Source: Flavobacteriaceae bacterium
GTDB lineage: Bacteria; Bacteroidota; Bacteroidia; Flavobacteriales; Flavobacteriaceae
DNA: 64,000 nt
Direction of reading: 5' to 3'
Assembly (NCBI GenBank): GCA_004762155.1
Contig: SIHP01000002.1
Span: 1-64,000 of the forward strand
In this document: positions 1-8,764 of the stretch, one piece after another
How positions within the stretch are numbered: position 1 is the stretch's first letter
How the letters are laid out: every line of letters begins with the position of its first letter
Position numbers and translations under genes: made by a program
The notes under the pieces: model-generated
Databases searched by the model: none
Told to the model about the DNA's origin: nothing
What the model saw: the letters and a program-made list of their open reading frames with translations, nothing else

Positions 1-478
1 AACACATGTAGATCCTACGTGTTCTGTTTCAACTGGAAGTATTAATGTGACAACGCCTGTGACAACTTCAACATATACCTTAACTGGAACTGTTCCTGTT
101 GTGGCGGCTCAAACTGGAACTAGCTTTACAACATTAGCGCCTGGAACCTATGAATTAACACAAACAAATGTTGATGGTTGTACTTCTGCTGCAACTACCA
201 TTGTTATTGATCCTGCTTTAATAACTCCTGTTGCACCAACTGCAACACATGTAGATCCTACGTGTTCTGTTTCAACTGGAAGTATTAATGTGACAACGCC
301 TGTGACAACTTCAACATATACCTTAACAGGAACTGCTCCTGTTGTGGCGGCTCAAACTGGAACTAGCTTTTCAGCATTAGCGCCTGGAACCTATGAATTA
401 ACACAAACAAATGTTGATGGTTGTACTTCTGCTGCAACTACCATTGTTATTGATCCAGCATTGGTTACTCCTGCTAAT
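1..478 (+). repeat. Two 243-bp in-frame tandem repeats inside the adhesin gene
   Basis: The sequence beginning at base 1 recurs at base 244 with only scattered substitutions, a 243-bp (81-codon) period. The first copy starts at or before the window edge, so more copies probably lie to the left. Near-identity at DNA level means recent expansion or ongoing homogenisation, and it makes copy number unstable and hard to assemble. Confidence 0.85.
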
Positions 479-2212
479 CCAACTGTAATAACAGTAACTC
501 AACCAACATGTTTAGTGCCGAGTGGAACAATTGTTTTTAACACACAAACAGATGTAGAATATAGTATTGGCGGAATTTTTCAGGTTAGTGAAACGTTTAC
601 AAATGTAGCTCCTGGAACATATACATTAACTGTTAGAAGTAATTTAAATAATACCTGTACAACAGATGCAACTACAACGGTTACCATTAATGCTGTACCA
701 AGTTCACCTTTAGAACCGACAATTGTTACTCTTACCCAACCAACTTGTGCGGTTAATACGGGAACAATTGTTTTCAATACTCAAGCAAATGTCGAATATA
801 GTATTGGTAGTGCTTTTCAAACAAGTGAAACTTTTACAGGTGTGGAGCCAGGAACATATACATTAACTGTTAGAAGTACAACTGATAATACATGTACTAC
901 AGATGCTACGACAACGGTTACCATTAATGCTATACCAAGTGCACCATTAGAACCAACAATTGTTACTCTTACACAACCAACTTGTAGCGTTACAACAGGA
1001 ACTATTGTTTTCAATACTCAAGCAAATGTCGAATATAGTATTGATGGTGCTTTTCAAGCTAGTGAAACTTTTACAGGTGTAACTCCAGGAACATATACAT
1101 TGACTATTAGAAGTACAACTGATAATACGTGTACTACAGATACTACGACAACTGTTACCATTAATGCTGTACCAAGTACTCCTACTATTCCTACAGCTGA
1201 AATAATACAACCTATATGCGGAGTTGAAAGAGGTGAAATTACAATAACTAGCCCTATAGGTACTAATTATGAATACAGTATAGATGGAATTGATTTTCAA
1301 ACATCTAATGTATTTTCTAATTTAGATCCAAATAGTTCTTATAACATTATAGTTAGACTTAGCACAGATGAATCATGTACATCTGAAAACTCTTTTGTTA
1401 TAGATGCAATAGAACCTATTAGTTTAATTATTACTTGTCCAAGTTCAATAACATTAGAATGTGGTAACTCATTAGCTATTGAAAATACAGGAATCCCAAT
1501 AGTTGAAGAAAGCTGTAGTGATGTTACTTTTACATATGAAGATAGTGATTTAGTTAACGGATGTAGTGAAAACACAGGGACTTTGACCAGAACTTTTACA
1601 GCTATGGATGAAATTGGTACCGTTATTACTTGTACACAAACAATAACAATACAAGATACGCAAGCTCCTGTTTTTGCAAGCGACACTCTTGAAGAATTAT
1701 ATGTGTCATGTGATACTATTCCAGAAGCAGTAACTCCAATAGTATTAGACAATTGTGATAACGAAGTTGAAATTTTATTCTCTGAAACAGAAATTACTGA
1801 AGATACTTGTACTAATAAATATCAAATAGAACGAATTTGGACTGCAACTGACACTTGTGGAAATGAAGCTATATTTACACAAATACTTTATGTAGAGTGT
1901 CCTATAGTTGTAAAAAATGGTATTTCATTAAATGAAGATGCTCTTAATGATCGTTTTATTATAGAAGGTATTGAATGTTATCCTGATAATACTGTTAAAA
2001 TATTCAATCGTTGGGGGGTTTTAGTTTTTGAGAACAAAAATTATGATAATGATCGTAATTCTTTTAAAGGTATTTCTCAAGGTAGATCAACAATAGAAAA
2101 AGACAAAAAACTACCAACTGGAACATATTTTTATATCATAAATTATGAGTCAAATGAAAATAGAATTCCAAAAACAATAAAAACATCTGGTTATTTATAC
2201 ATTAAAAGTTAA
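1..2212 (+). CDS. SprB-like repetitive surface adhesin, 3' end (T9SS type B substrate)
   Basis: The frame is open from base 2, so the gene begins upstream of the window; about 736 residues are seen. Order: two near-identical 81-residue Thr/Val-rich repeats containing HVDPTC, three 79-residue repeats containing TQPTC and EYSI, a diverged fourth copy to about base 1420, two Cys-rich HYR/Ig-like modules (about 1420-1900), then a C-terminal domain from about 1915 with VKIFNRWGVLVFE and LPTGTYFYII. That last domain is the gliding-motility-associated CHU_C (T9SS type B) sorting domain. By family knowledge such proteins cross the outer membrane by T9SS and stay on the surface as adhesins, the best known being SprB in gliding. 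Role in gliding or adhesion is inferred. The gene ends in a strong hairpin and converges on ssb. Confidence 0.9.
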   Translation, partial: THVDPTCSVSTGSINVTTPVTTSTYTLTGTVPVVAAQTGTSFTTLAPGTYELTQTNVDGCTSAATTIVIDPALITPVAPTATHVDPTCSVSTGSINVTTPVTTSTYTLTGTAPVVAAQTGTSFSALAPGTYELTQTNVDGCTSAATTIVIDPALVTPANPTVITVTQPTCLVPSGTIVFNTQTDVEYSIGGIFQVSETFTNVAPGTYTLTVRSNLNNTCTTDATTTVTINAVPSSPLEPTIVTLTQPTCAVNTGTIVFNTQANVEYSIGSAFQTSETFTGVEPGTYTLTVRSTTDNTCTTDATTTVTINAIPSAPLEPTIVTLTQPTCSVTTGTIVFNTQANVEYSIDGAFQASETFTGVTPGTYTLTIRSTTDNTCTTDTTTTVTINAVPSTPTIPTAEIIQPICGVERGEITITSPIGTNYEYSIDGIDFQTSNVFSNLDPNSSYNIIVRLSTDESCTSENSFVIDAIEPISLIITCPSSITLECGNSLAIENTGIPIVEESCSDVTFTYEDSDLVNGCSENTGTLTRTFTAMDEIGTVITCTQTITIQDTQAPVFASDTLEELYVSCDTIPEAVTPIVLDNCDNEVEILFSETEITEDTCTNKYQIERIWTATDTCGNEAIFTQILYVECPIVVKNGISLNEDALNDRFIIEGIECYPDNTVKIFNRWGVLVFENKNYDNDRNSFKGISQGRSTIEKDKKLPTGTYFYIINYESNENRIPKTIKTSGYLYIKS
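475..1189 (+). repeat. Three 237-bp in-frame tandem repeats inside the adhesin gene
   Basis: Units begin near 475, 714 and 951. Each encodes a 79-residue module with TQPTC, GTIVFNTQ, EYSI, PGTYTL and TTTVTINA. The second and third are closer to each other than to the first. They are typical SprB-type beta-sandwich repeats. Confidence 0.8.
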
Positions 2213-2239
2213 TTTAATATTAGATACTGCCTTAAAAAC

Positions 2240-2272
2240 AAACCCCAGTAAGTATTAAAACTACTGGGGTTT
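2240..2272. terminator. Bidirectional terminator hairpin between the adhesin gene and ssb
   Basis: A perfect 11-bp inverted repeat (AAACCCCAGTA / TACTGGGGTTT) with an 11-nt loop sits between two convergent stop codons. A-rich and T-rich flanks let it work in both directions. Confidence 0.8.
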
Positions 2273-2320
2273 ATTTATTTCTTTTTCAATTATTCTTTGG
2301 TTCTATAGCAAATTCCCCAC

Positions 2321-2656
2321 TTATTTGTTTCCTAACAATAATACTTCATTACAAACTACTTCTGTTATATAACGTTTAACTCCATTTGTATCTTCGTAAC
2401 TCCTAGAGGTTAATTTTCCTTCTATAGCAATCTCATTTCCTTTAGTTACATAATTCTCTATAATCTCTCCTGTTTTATTCCAAGCAACAATATTATGCCA
2501 TTGTGTATCTTCTACTTTTTCTCCTTTTGCATTTTTATAACTATCGTTGGTTGCTAGTGAAAATTTAACGAGTTTTTTTCCACTTTCTAAAGTAATTATT
2601 TCTGGGTCATTTCCTAAATTCCCAATTAATTGTACTTTGTTTCTTAACGTATTCAT
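2321..2656 (-). CDS. ssb: Short single-stranded DNA-binding protein
   Basis: 111 residues forming essentially only the Ssb OB-fold: N-terminal NKVQLIGNLGNDPE, then VKFSLATND, DTQWHNIVAW and an IEGKLTSRSYED segment, all Ssb hallmarks. It binds and protects ssDNA in replication, repair and recombination. The acidic C-terminal tail tip (DDDIPF type) that recruits partner proteins in canonical Ssb is absent; the protein stops at LLLGNK. Flavobacteria commonly carry more than one ssb, so this may be a secondary copy, for example for competence or repair, with the main ssb elsewhere. It is divergent from the zinc-ribbon gene across a 183-bp region containing phased repeats. Confidence 0.9.
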   Translation of the reverse strand: MNTLRNKVQLIGNLGNDPEIITLESGKKLVKFSLATNDSYKNAKGEKVEDTQWHNIVAWNKTGEIIENYVTKGNEIAIEGKLTSRSYEDTNGVKRYITEVVCNEVLLLGNK

Positions 2657-2764
2657 AAGATAAGTTGTTTTTTAATACTCTTTTTTTAGAGTTGATTAAT
2701 ATTATAATTATTGTCAGCTTTATTTATTGACACTGCAAAGTTGCGACATGAAAACAGTTTTATT

Positions 2765-2817
2765 CGGTTGCAAAACAATTACTTTCGATTGTAAATGTTT
2801 GTAGTCGTTTGTAAATG
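2765..2817 (+). promoter_or_regulatory. Three helically phased CGnTTGyAAA repeats (candidate operator)
   Basis: CGGTTGCAAAAC at 2765, CGATTGTAAATG at 2786 and CGTTTGTAAATG at 2806 lie in the same orientation at 21- and 20-bp spacing, two helical turns apart. They occupy the divergent ssb / zinc-ribbon intergenic region, ending 22 bp before the zinc-ribbon start. Iterated phased repeats normally bind a cooperative regulator. The regulator is unknown. Confidence 0.5.
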
Positions 2818-2839
2818 GATAATGTATTATATTTACTAA

Positions 2840-3193
2840 ATGAAAAATAAAGAGTGCTTAGAATGTGGAGAAACTGTAACTGGTAGAATAGACAAAAAAT
2901 TTTGTTCAGATTATTGTCGTAATACTTATAATAATAAAGTCAATAAAGACAGTAAAAATTTAATTCGCAATATTAATAACCGTCTTAAAAAAAATCATAA
3001 AATTTTATCGGAATTAAATTCAACAGGAAAAACTAAGGTTACCCGAACTAAACTTTATGACAACGGATTCGATTTTCAGTTTTTTACTTCAATTTATACA
3101 ACAAAAACTGGCAATACATATTATTATATATATAATCAAGGATATTTAGCTTTAGAAAATGAACTATTTTTACTTATTAAAAAAGAAAGCTAA
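2840..3193 (+). CDS. Small zinc-ribbon (FCS-like) protein
   Basis: 117 residues. The N-terminus has C6-x2-C9, then GRIDKKFC22-x3-C26, a compact treble-clef/zinc-ribbon-like site often written CxxC...FCSxxCR. The middle is Lys/Asn-rich and basic (about residues 33-70). The rest, with FQFFTSIYTTKTGNTYYYIYNQGYL, is probably a small beta-rich domain. Similar short proteins occur widely in Flavobacteriia without an assigned role; a nucleic-acid-associated role is a guess from the zinc site and basic linker. The ATG follows the phased repeats with no obvious Shine-Dalgarno, as is normal in this phylum. Confidence 0.7.
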   Translation: MKNKECLECGETVTGRIDKKFCSDYCRNTYNNKVNKDSKNLIRNINNRLKKNHKILSELNSTGKTKVTRTKLYDNGFDFQFFTSIYTTKTGNTYYYIYNQGYLALENELFLLIKKES

Positions 3194-3254
3194 TCTCCTT
3201 TTATCAAGAACAGCATACAAAAACCATTTTGTAGCTAATCCTTAAATAACAAAT

Positions 3255-4061
3255 ATGAAAAAAATAATTGTACTTGTTTTAATAGCATTTTTATTAAATT
3301 CTTGTGATAGCACTGATGAAAATAAAGCTGGTGAAAAAATAATTAACCTAAAAGAAAAACTAACAGCACTTGAAGAAGAAAAAAACAAACTATACTCTAA
3401 AATTGGTGCTATTGAAGTTCAACTGGATTATCAAAAAAAAGAACTAGATGAAGATTATGTATCCAAACCGTTTCTTAAAAATATTATTGCTATAAATCTT
3501 GAGAAATATAGTAAAGTTGATTTATTAATACAGTTTTTTGAAATTGGAAAAGAAACTTCTCTTATGCAATCTTTAACCTATAAATGGAAAGAATATTTAA
3601 TGCATATTGACGAATCTTATGAACTATCTGAAACGCCAGAATTCTTAAATGTAAAAAGTAGAAATTCTAAAGATATTGCAGCTTTTTTTAATAACAACAT
3701 GTGTGGTACTATTATAAATTCATTTAAATACAACAATATCTATAAAGAATCTAACTCGCACATCTACATCGAATCCCTTTTAAATGTATATGAAAGTTTA
3801 GAAGAAAACGATTACGTATTATTAGAAGAATTGTACGAATTATCAGAACATGGACATTATAAAAATGAAGAAGCTGTAAATGCACTTTTAGCCAAACTTA
3901 AGAAAAATGACACTGATGTTTATGTAAATGAATTTCCAGAGTATTATAGAAATATCTCTTATTTTTATATGTATTCTTTTTGGGCAAGAAGACAACAAGA
4001 AAACAATATGGAAATTGTTTACTCGGTTATGAAAAAAATACACACCAGTATTATTGAATAA
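3255..4061 (+). CDS. Lipoprotein with coiled coil, paralogue A
   Basis: 268 residues. A hydrophobic signal ends in the lipobox LLNSC (Cys17), so the mature protein should be lipid-anchored. Residues about 28-65 are heptad-rich (INLKEKLTALEEEKNKL) and predicted coiled coil. The C-terminus has RNISYFYMYSFWARRQQE, which recurs in the next gene (RNIS...YTYSFWARRYKEE), followed by a shared IVYSVMKKI-type end. The two genes are therefore tandem paralogues, 21 bp apart and probably one operon. I recognise no characterised family. The envelope location is supported; the function is unknown. Confidence 0.75.
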   Translation: MKKIIVLVLIAFLLNSCDSTDENKAGEKIINLKEKLTALEEEKNKLYSKIGAIEVQLDYQKKELDEDYVSKPFLKNIIAINLEKYSKVDLLIQFFEIGKETSLMQSLTYKWKEYLMHIDESYELSETPEFLNVKSRNSKDIAAFFNNNMCGTIINSFKYNNIYKESNSHIYIESLLNVYESLEENDYVLLEELYELSEHGHYKNEEAVNALLAKLKKNDTDVYVNEFPEYYRNISYFYMYSFWARRQQENNMEIVYSVMKKIHTSIIE

Positions 4062-4082
4062 ATAGTATTAAAAACAATACAA

Positions 4083-5006
4083 ATGAAAGCCTTAAGAATA
4101 CTTATCGTCTTTGCTTTTTTAATTTCTTCTTGCAAGAAAGATCCTATTCCTTTAAATGCAAAAATAGTAGAGATAGAAGCAAGTATATCCGCTAAAGAAA
4201 CACAAATTTTAGAAGCACAAAAAACAATAGAAACCCTTAGTTCAAAACTTAAAAACAAAAAAGATTCTATTAATTATTATTATGTACATAGAGATTTTAT
4301 AAAAAAAACATTTCTTAATGGTACTTACTTCTCTAAAAAACCCAAAGATATTATTGTACAGTTTCTAAACGAAAAAGAAATAAATTCGGAATGTGGTTTT
4401 GAATATACTTTGTTTTTAAATAGATTATTATTAAAAAAGGAGGAGGATTACAAGAAACTTGTCAATCAAGAAAATGCATCTATAGTAGATAAAGCTATCT
4501 ATTATTTTGATAGAGATGCAGCAAATATTAGCTCATTTTTTTCTAATACTATGCTAACCTTAATCTCTCAAAATTTACCTCTCAAAACTTATAAAAACTC
4601 TGGCTTAAAATATTCTTTAGAAGCTTTAGTAAAAGCATATGAAAATCTTAATAAAAAAGAGTTAGCTAGACTTTATGAAGTTTGTAATTTGAAAGAGTTT
4701 CCAGCAGAAGAGTTTGAAGATGGAATAAATACAGATGTTAACATCTATAAAATGAATTTTATAAACAAACTGGCATCACAAGAGGTTATTACTATTTTAA
4801 GACAAGATCCAAATTACGAGATTTATAACTTTAATGCTTATGATAGAAATATTTCTGATCCATTTGAAACGTGTAAAGTTGATGGAATGCCTAACAAGTT
4901 ATTTTATACATATTCCTTTTGGGCAAGACGTTATAAAGAAGAAAATAATGAAGTTGTGTATATTGTTTTAAAGAAAATCATCTCCAAAATGAACAACAAA
5001 AAATAA
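4083..5006 (+). CDS. Lipoprotein with coiled coil, paralogue B
   Basis: 307 residues. The signal peptide has lipobox LISSC (Cys17), then a coiled coil (about residues 25-60), then an alpha-rich body. It shares with its upstream neighbour the order lipobox, coiled coil, segment of the type YVHRDFIKKTF, and the terminal motif YSFWARRYKEENNEVVY. It is about 40 residues longer through insertions, including a loop with CKVDG just before the shared motif. Divergence is high, so the duplication is old. The operon may extend to the membrane protein 47 bp downstream. No known function. Confidence 0.75.
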   Translation: MKALRILIVFAFLISSCKKDPIPLNAKIVEIEASISAKETQILEAQKTIETLSSKLKNKKDSINYYYVHRDFIKKTFLNGTYFSKKPKDIIVQFLNEKEINSECGFEYTLFLNRLLLKKEEDYKKLVNQENASIVDKAIYYFDRDAANISSFFSNTMLTLISQNLPLKTYKNSGLKYSLEALVKAYENLNKKELARLYEVCNLKEFPAEEFEDGINTDVNIYKMNFINKLASQEVITILRQDPNYEIYNFNAYDRNISDPFETCKVDGMPNKLFYTYSFWARRYKEENNEVVYIVLKKIISKMNNKK

Positions 5007-5053
5007 TTTTAAAATAAATTGAGTATTATTCTCTAACCTAAAACGTAAACATA

Positions 5054-5725
5054 ATGGTATTTGGTTCTGCCTTTGCAATTTTTGGAACTATCTTTTTTTG
5101 TATTTATTACTTTAATAAAAAACAAAAAATTATTAGAACTCTTAAGAAATTACCTCTTAGAAATATTGGTAGTTTGCAAAATGGTAAACTTTCAAAAATT
5201 ACTGGTAAAGCATTACACATAACAACTCCTTTAATTGCGCCACTTAGCAAACGTAAATGTGTTTTTTATACTATAAAAATCGAACAGAAAAAAAGCCGTG
5301 GAAAAAATTCTTATTGGGATACTATAATCAATGAAGAAGAAATTCAAGATTTTTTTATTGAAAAAAATAGCGATTACGTGATGATAAACCCCGTTAAACA
5401 TCCTAAAAACTATATCAGTTACTTGGTTGTTGATAAAAAAACTTCATCAGGTACTTTTAATGATGCTTCTATTGATTTTGAAAATCTATTAAAAAATTAT
5501 AATTTAGAAAGTACTGGCTTTTTGGGCTTTAATAAAAACCTCCGTTATTCTGAAGCTATAATTGAAATTGGAGAAGAAATAACTGTTACGGGTATTGCAA
5601 ACTGGAAAAGTTTATCTGAGCCTATAGATGGATATTCATATTCTAAAATTGCAACTTTAGAGCATTCAGAAAAACAAAAAATTATTATAACAGACCTACA
5701 TAAAAGTCTTTTTAATAAAAGATAA
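5054..5725 (+). CDS. Membrane-anchored GIDE/BAM-like domain protein
   Basis: 223 residues: one N-terminal transmembrane helix (residues about 2-20), then a cytoplasmic-type domain with LPLRNIGSLQNGKLSKITGKA, PLIAPLSKRKCVFY, and later IEIGEEITVTGIANW. This layout matches the GIDE (beside-a-membrane, BAM) domain known from the mitochondrial E3 ligase MUL1 and from many bacterial membrane proteins. There is no RING finger at the C-terminus, so ligase activity is not supported. Family work suggests BAM domains act as membrane-side sensors or binding modules; the ligand here is unknown. It lies just downstream of the two lipoprotein paralogues in the same direction, perhaps one operon. Confidence 0.6.
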   Translation: MVFGSAFAIFGTIFFCIYYFNKKQKIIRTLKKLPLRNIGSLQNGKLSKITGKALHITTPLIAPLSKRKCVFYTIKIEQKKSRGKNSYWDTIINEEEIQDFFIEKNSDYVMINPVKHPKNYISYLVVDKKTSSGTFNDASIDFENLLKNYNLESTGFLGFNKNLRYSEAIIEIGEEITVTGIANWKSLSEPIDGYSYSKIATLEHSEKQKIIITDLHKSLFNKR

Positions 5726-5841
5726 AGTCAGCTTAGATAAAATTTAAAATGTTTGAACATAACTTTTTAACTCTAGCTAAACTGATAACATTAATTCTAA
5801 ATATAAAAGACATATACTTTGGGTGTGATAGTTAATAAATT

Positions 5842-6309
5842 TTATTTCCAAGTATTACCTTTTAATTTTATAGCGGCCTTTAAAACGTCTTTCTGACTTA
5901 TCTGACCAACCAACTTCCCTTGTTCAACAATAGGAAATCTTCTTCTTTTAGATTGTAAAAACTTATTAGCAACATCAAAAATATTCATATTACCATCAAT
6001 TGTTTCAACTTCTCTTACCATTGCTTTTGATACTGTATTACTTTTATCTATTGGTAAATTATAATACCTACTTTCAGAAATTTGCTTCATACAATCTCCT
6101 TCAGAAATAATACCTATCAATTCATTCTTATCATTTACAACCGGACCACCAGATATTTTATTTGCAATTAGTGTGTCTATAACATCTTCTATTGGTTGAT
6201 CTTCTTTAAAAGTAATTAACTTTTTGGTCATATAATCTGATGCCAAAATAGGCTCACCTACTTTCTGACTTACAACTGTTCTTCTACCTTGAAAACTCTT
6301 TATCCCCAT
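5842..6309 (-). CDS. CBS-domain pair protein
   Basis: 155 residues containing two CBS motifs: about residues 20-80 (ASDYMTKKLITFKEDQPIEDV ending in ISEGDC) and about 90-148 (VSKAMVREVETIDG ending in GQISQKDVLKAAI). Paired CBS modules bind adenine nucleotides such as AMP, ATP or SAM and usually regulate a partner. No enzymatic or channel domain is fused here, so this is a stand-alone sensor of unknown partner. It is divergent from the M28 peptidase gene with about 100 bp between starts. Confidence 0.85.
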   Translation of the reverse strand: MGIKSFQGRRTVVSQKVGEPILASDYMTKKLITFKEDQPIEDVIDTLIANKISGGPVVNDKNELIGIISEGDCMKQISESRYYNLPIDKSNTVSKAMVREVETIDGNMNIFDVANKFLQSKRRRFPIVEQGKLVGQISQKDVLKAAIKLKGNTWK

Positions 6310-6413
6310 AAAATTGTTTTTTGAATTCGTTTAAAGATATTGATTTTTAAATAGTTAATTAACAATTTTACTAAGTTTTATTTTTATACTTTTATATAAT
6401 CAAACTTTTTTTC

Positions 6414-8708
6414 ATGAAATCTAATCCCAAATTCATTTCTTTTTTTATTATTCTTTTTACAATTTTTTGGAGTTTTAAAAACTCAATCCCAACTTATAAT
6501 GAAGAAAATAATACCTTAAAAAAAACTGATTTTTCCATAGAAAAAGCCTTATCTCATGTAAAAAACATTTCTATTAAACCTCATTACCCAGGAACTGAAG
6601 AACATAAAAATGTTCAAAACTACATCGTTAAAGAACTAAATAAATTAGGCTTAACAACTGAAATTCAAACAAAAACAGTTTTTAATAAAAAATGGGGAGC
6701 CGCTACAACTGTTGAAAATATTATTGCAACTATTAAAGGAACAAATAGTAGTAAATCGTTGTTACTATTATCTCATTATGATAGTAATCCACATTCTGCT
6801 CTTGGAGCTTCAGATGCTGGGTCTGGTGTTGCTACAATTTTAGAAGGCGTTAGAGCTTTGTTAGCTAAAAACGAAAAAACCAAAAATGACATTGTTATTT
6901 TACTTTCTGATGCTGAAGAAATTGGCTTATTAGGTGCTAAGGCATTTGCAGAAAGCCATTCATTAGCTAAGAACATTGGGTTGATTTTAAATTTTGAAGC
7001 TCGTGGAAGTGGCGGACCTAGCTACATGTTATTAGAGACTAATAGTAAAAATAGTACACTTTTAAAAGAGTTTTTAAAAGCAAAACCTAATTATCCAATT
7101 GCAAACTCATTAATGTATAGTATTTATAAAATGCTTCCAAATGATACAGATTTAACTGTATTTAGAGAAAACAATAATATAAACGGATTTAATTTTGCTT
7201 TCATTGGAGATCATTTTGATTATCATAGTGTACAAGACAACTATAATAGATTGGATAGAGCATCTTTATTACATCAAGCAGATTATTTCACAAGCACAGT
7301 AAATCATTTTGCTAATATTGATTTAAGTAATCTTACAAGTACGAAAGATAATGTATTTGTAAACTTTCCTTTTGTAAAAATGATCCATTATCCTTTTTCA
7401 TGGATAGGTAATTTATTAGGTCTTGCCTCGATATTATTTTTGATAGTAACTTTTATAGGATTAAAAAAAGGGAAATTAAGTCTTATTGGTATTTTTAAAG
7501 GATTTATTCCTTTTTTGGTTTCATTAATCTTATGTGGTGGTATAACATTTTTATTATGGAAACTATTTTTAGTTATACATCCTGCTTACAAAGATATTTT
7601 ACACGGATTTACTTATAACGGATACCAATACATCATTGCTTTCGTATTATTAAACTGTTGGATTTTAATAAAAGTTTATACAAAATTTAAAGATGAAAAA
7701 ACTATAGATTTATTAATTGCTCCAATTACTATTTGGCTTCTTATTAATCTATTAATTTATAACTATATACAAGGTGCTGGTTTCTTTATCATTCCTGTAT
7801 TTATTACTATATTTATTTTAGCTATTCATATATTTACAAATATTCATAAAGGAAATAAACAAATTTTAGGAGCTTTATTATCAATCCCAATCATATACAT
7901 ATTTTCTCCTTTATTACGAATGTTTCCTGTTGGTTTAGGTTTAAAAAGTTTATTTATCTCAGCTATTTTACTTGTACTTTTATTTGGATTATTAATTCCA
8001 GTGCTTCATCAACAAAGAAAAAAAATTTTGTGGATACATCTTTTTGGTTTTTTAACAATATTAATGTTTGCTTTTGTAACCTATAATAGTAACTTTTCTA
8101 TTGACAAGAAAAAACCTAATAGTTTGGTTTACATACAAAATGAAGATAGTAATACAGCTTTTTGGGGAACTTATAATAAAACATTAGACAATTATACCAA
8201 ACAAATTTTTGATAAAGGCTACGTAAAAGGAGGTATAAAAAACTCAGAAACTAAAAGTAAGTATAATACTCGTTTTAATTACCATAAAAAAACCGACTTT
8301 AAATACATTAAATCAACTAAAGTAACTATTAGCTTAGATACTATTATTGACGATAACAGACACCTTAATTTCACAATAAAACCAGAAAGAAAGATTAACA
8401 AACTAGAGTTATTTAATAATACAGAAATAACTATTAGACGTTTTTCCGTAAACGGAAGTCTTATGTATGAGAATAAAAAATTAGAGCAGAAAACAATAGT
8501 ATCTTACTTTATGGCAAATACAGATAGTCTTTTAAAATTTTCTTTAATCTGCGATAAAAATGATCAACCAAAATTTACAACAAATGCAATATCGTATGAC
8601 CTATTAACCAATGAAAATTTTTCATTAACACCAAGAAATGATTTTATGATTCCAATGCCTTTTGTTACAAATGACGCTATTATTTGTACTAAAACAATAC
8701 AATTATAA
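6414..8708 (+). CDS. M28 family membrane metallopeptidase
   Basis: 764 residues: an N-terminal transmembrane anchor (about 7-22), an M28 peptidase domain (about 40-300), then about eight hydrophobic helices (330-575) and a C-terminal beta-rich domain. All five expected di-zinc ligands are visible: H121 (in LLSHYDS), D134 (GASDAGSG), E169 next to catalytic E168 (SDAEEIG), E195 (FEARGSGG) and H271 (FDYHSVQDN). The architecture resembles eukaryotic ER metallopeptidase 1/FXNA and many flavobacterial M28 proteins. It probably trims peptides on the periplasmic side of the inner membrane; substrate unknown. The gene ends at a terminator hairpin facing pyk. Confidence 0.9.
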   Translation: MKSNPKFISFFIILFTIFWSFKNSIPTYNEENNTLKKTDFSIEKALSHVKNISIKPHYPGTEEHKNVQNYIVKELNKLGLTTEIQTKTVFNKKWGAATTVENIIATIKGTNSSKSLLLLSHYDSNPHSALGASDAGSGVATILEGVRALLAKNEKTKNDIVILLSDAEEIGLLGAKAFAESHSLAKNIGLILNFEARGSGGPSYMLLETNSKNSTLLKEFLKAKPNYPIANSLMYSIYKMLPNDTDLTVFRENNNINGFNFAFIGDHFDYHSVQDNYNRLDRASLLHQADYFTSTVNHFANIDLSNLTSTKDNVFVNFPFVKMIHYPFSWIGNLLGLASILFLIVTFIGLKKGKLSLIGIFKGFIPFLVSLILCGGITFLLWKLFLVIHPAYKDILHGFTYNGYQYIIAFVLLNCWILIKVYTKFKDEKTIDLLIAPITIWLLINLLIYNYIQGAGFFIIPVFITIFILAIHIFTNIHKGNKQILGALLSIPIIYIFSPLLRMFPVGLGLKSLFISAILLVLLFGLLIPVLHQQRKKILWIHLFGFLTILMFAFVTYNSNFSIDKKKPNSLVYIQNEDSNTAFWGTYNKTLDNYTKQIFDKGYVKGGIKNSETKSKYNTRFNYHKKTDFKYIKSTKVTISLDTIIDDNRHLNFTIKPERKINKLELFNNTEITIRRFSVNGSLMYENKKLEQKTIVSYFMANTDSLLKFSLICDKNDQPKFTTNAISYDLLTNENFSLTPRNDFMIPMPFVTNDAIICTKTIQL

Positions 8709-8714
8709 AAGCAA

Positions 8715-8741
8715 AAAACACAGCTATAAAAGCTGTGTTTT
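8715..8741. terminator. Bidirectional terminator between the M28 peptidase gene and pyk
   Basis: An 11-bp perfect stem (AAAACACAGCT / AGCTGTGTTTT) with loop ATAAA lies between convergent genes. Confidence 0.8.
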
Positions 8742-8764
8742 AATGTATTATTATTTTTGAATAA

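Noticed and set aside
580..1752. Long open frames on the minus strand under the adhesin repeats
   Set aside because: They follow the repeat period of the plus-strand gene and have no homology-like motifs; repetitive Thr-codon DNA leaves the other strand open.
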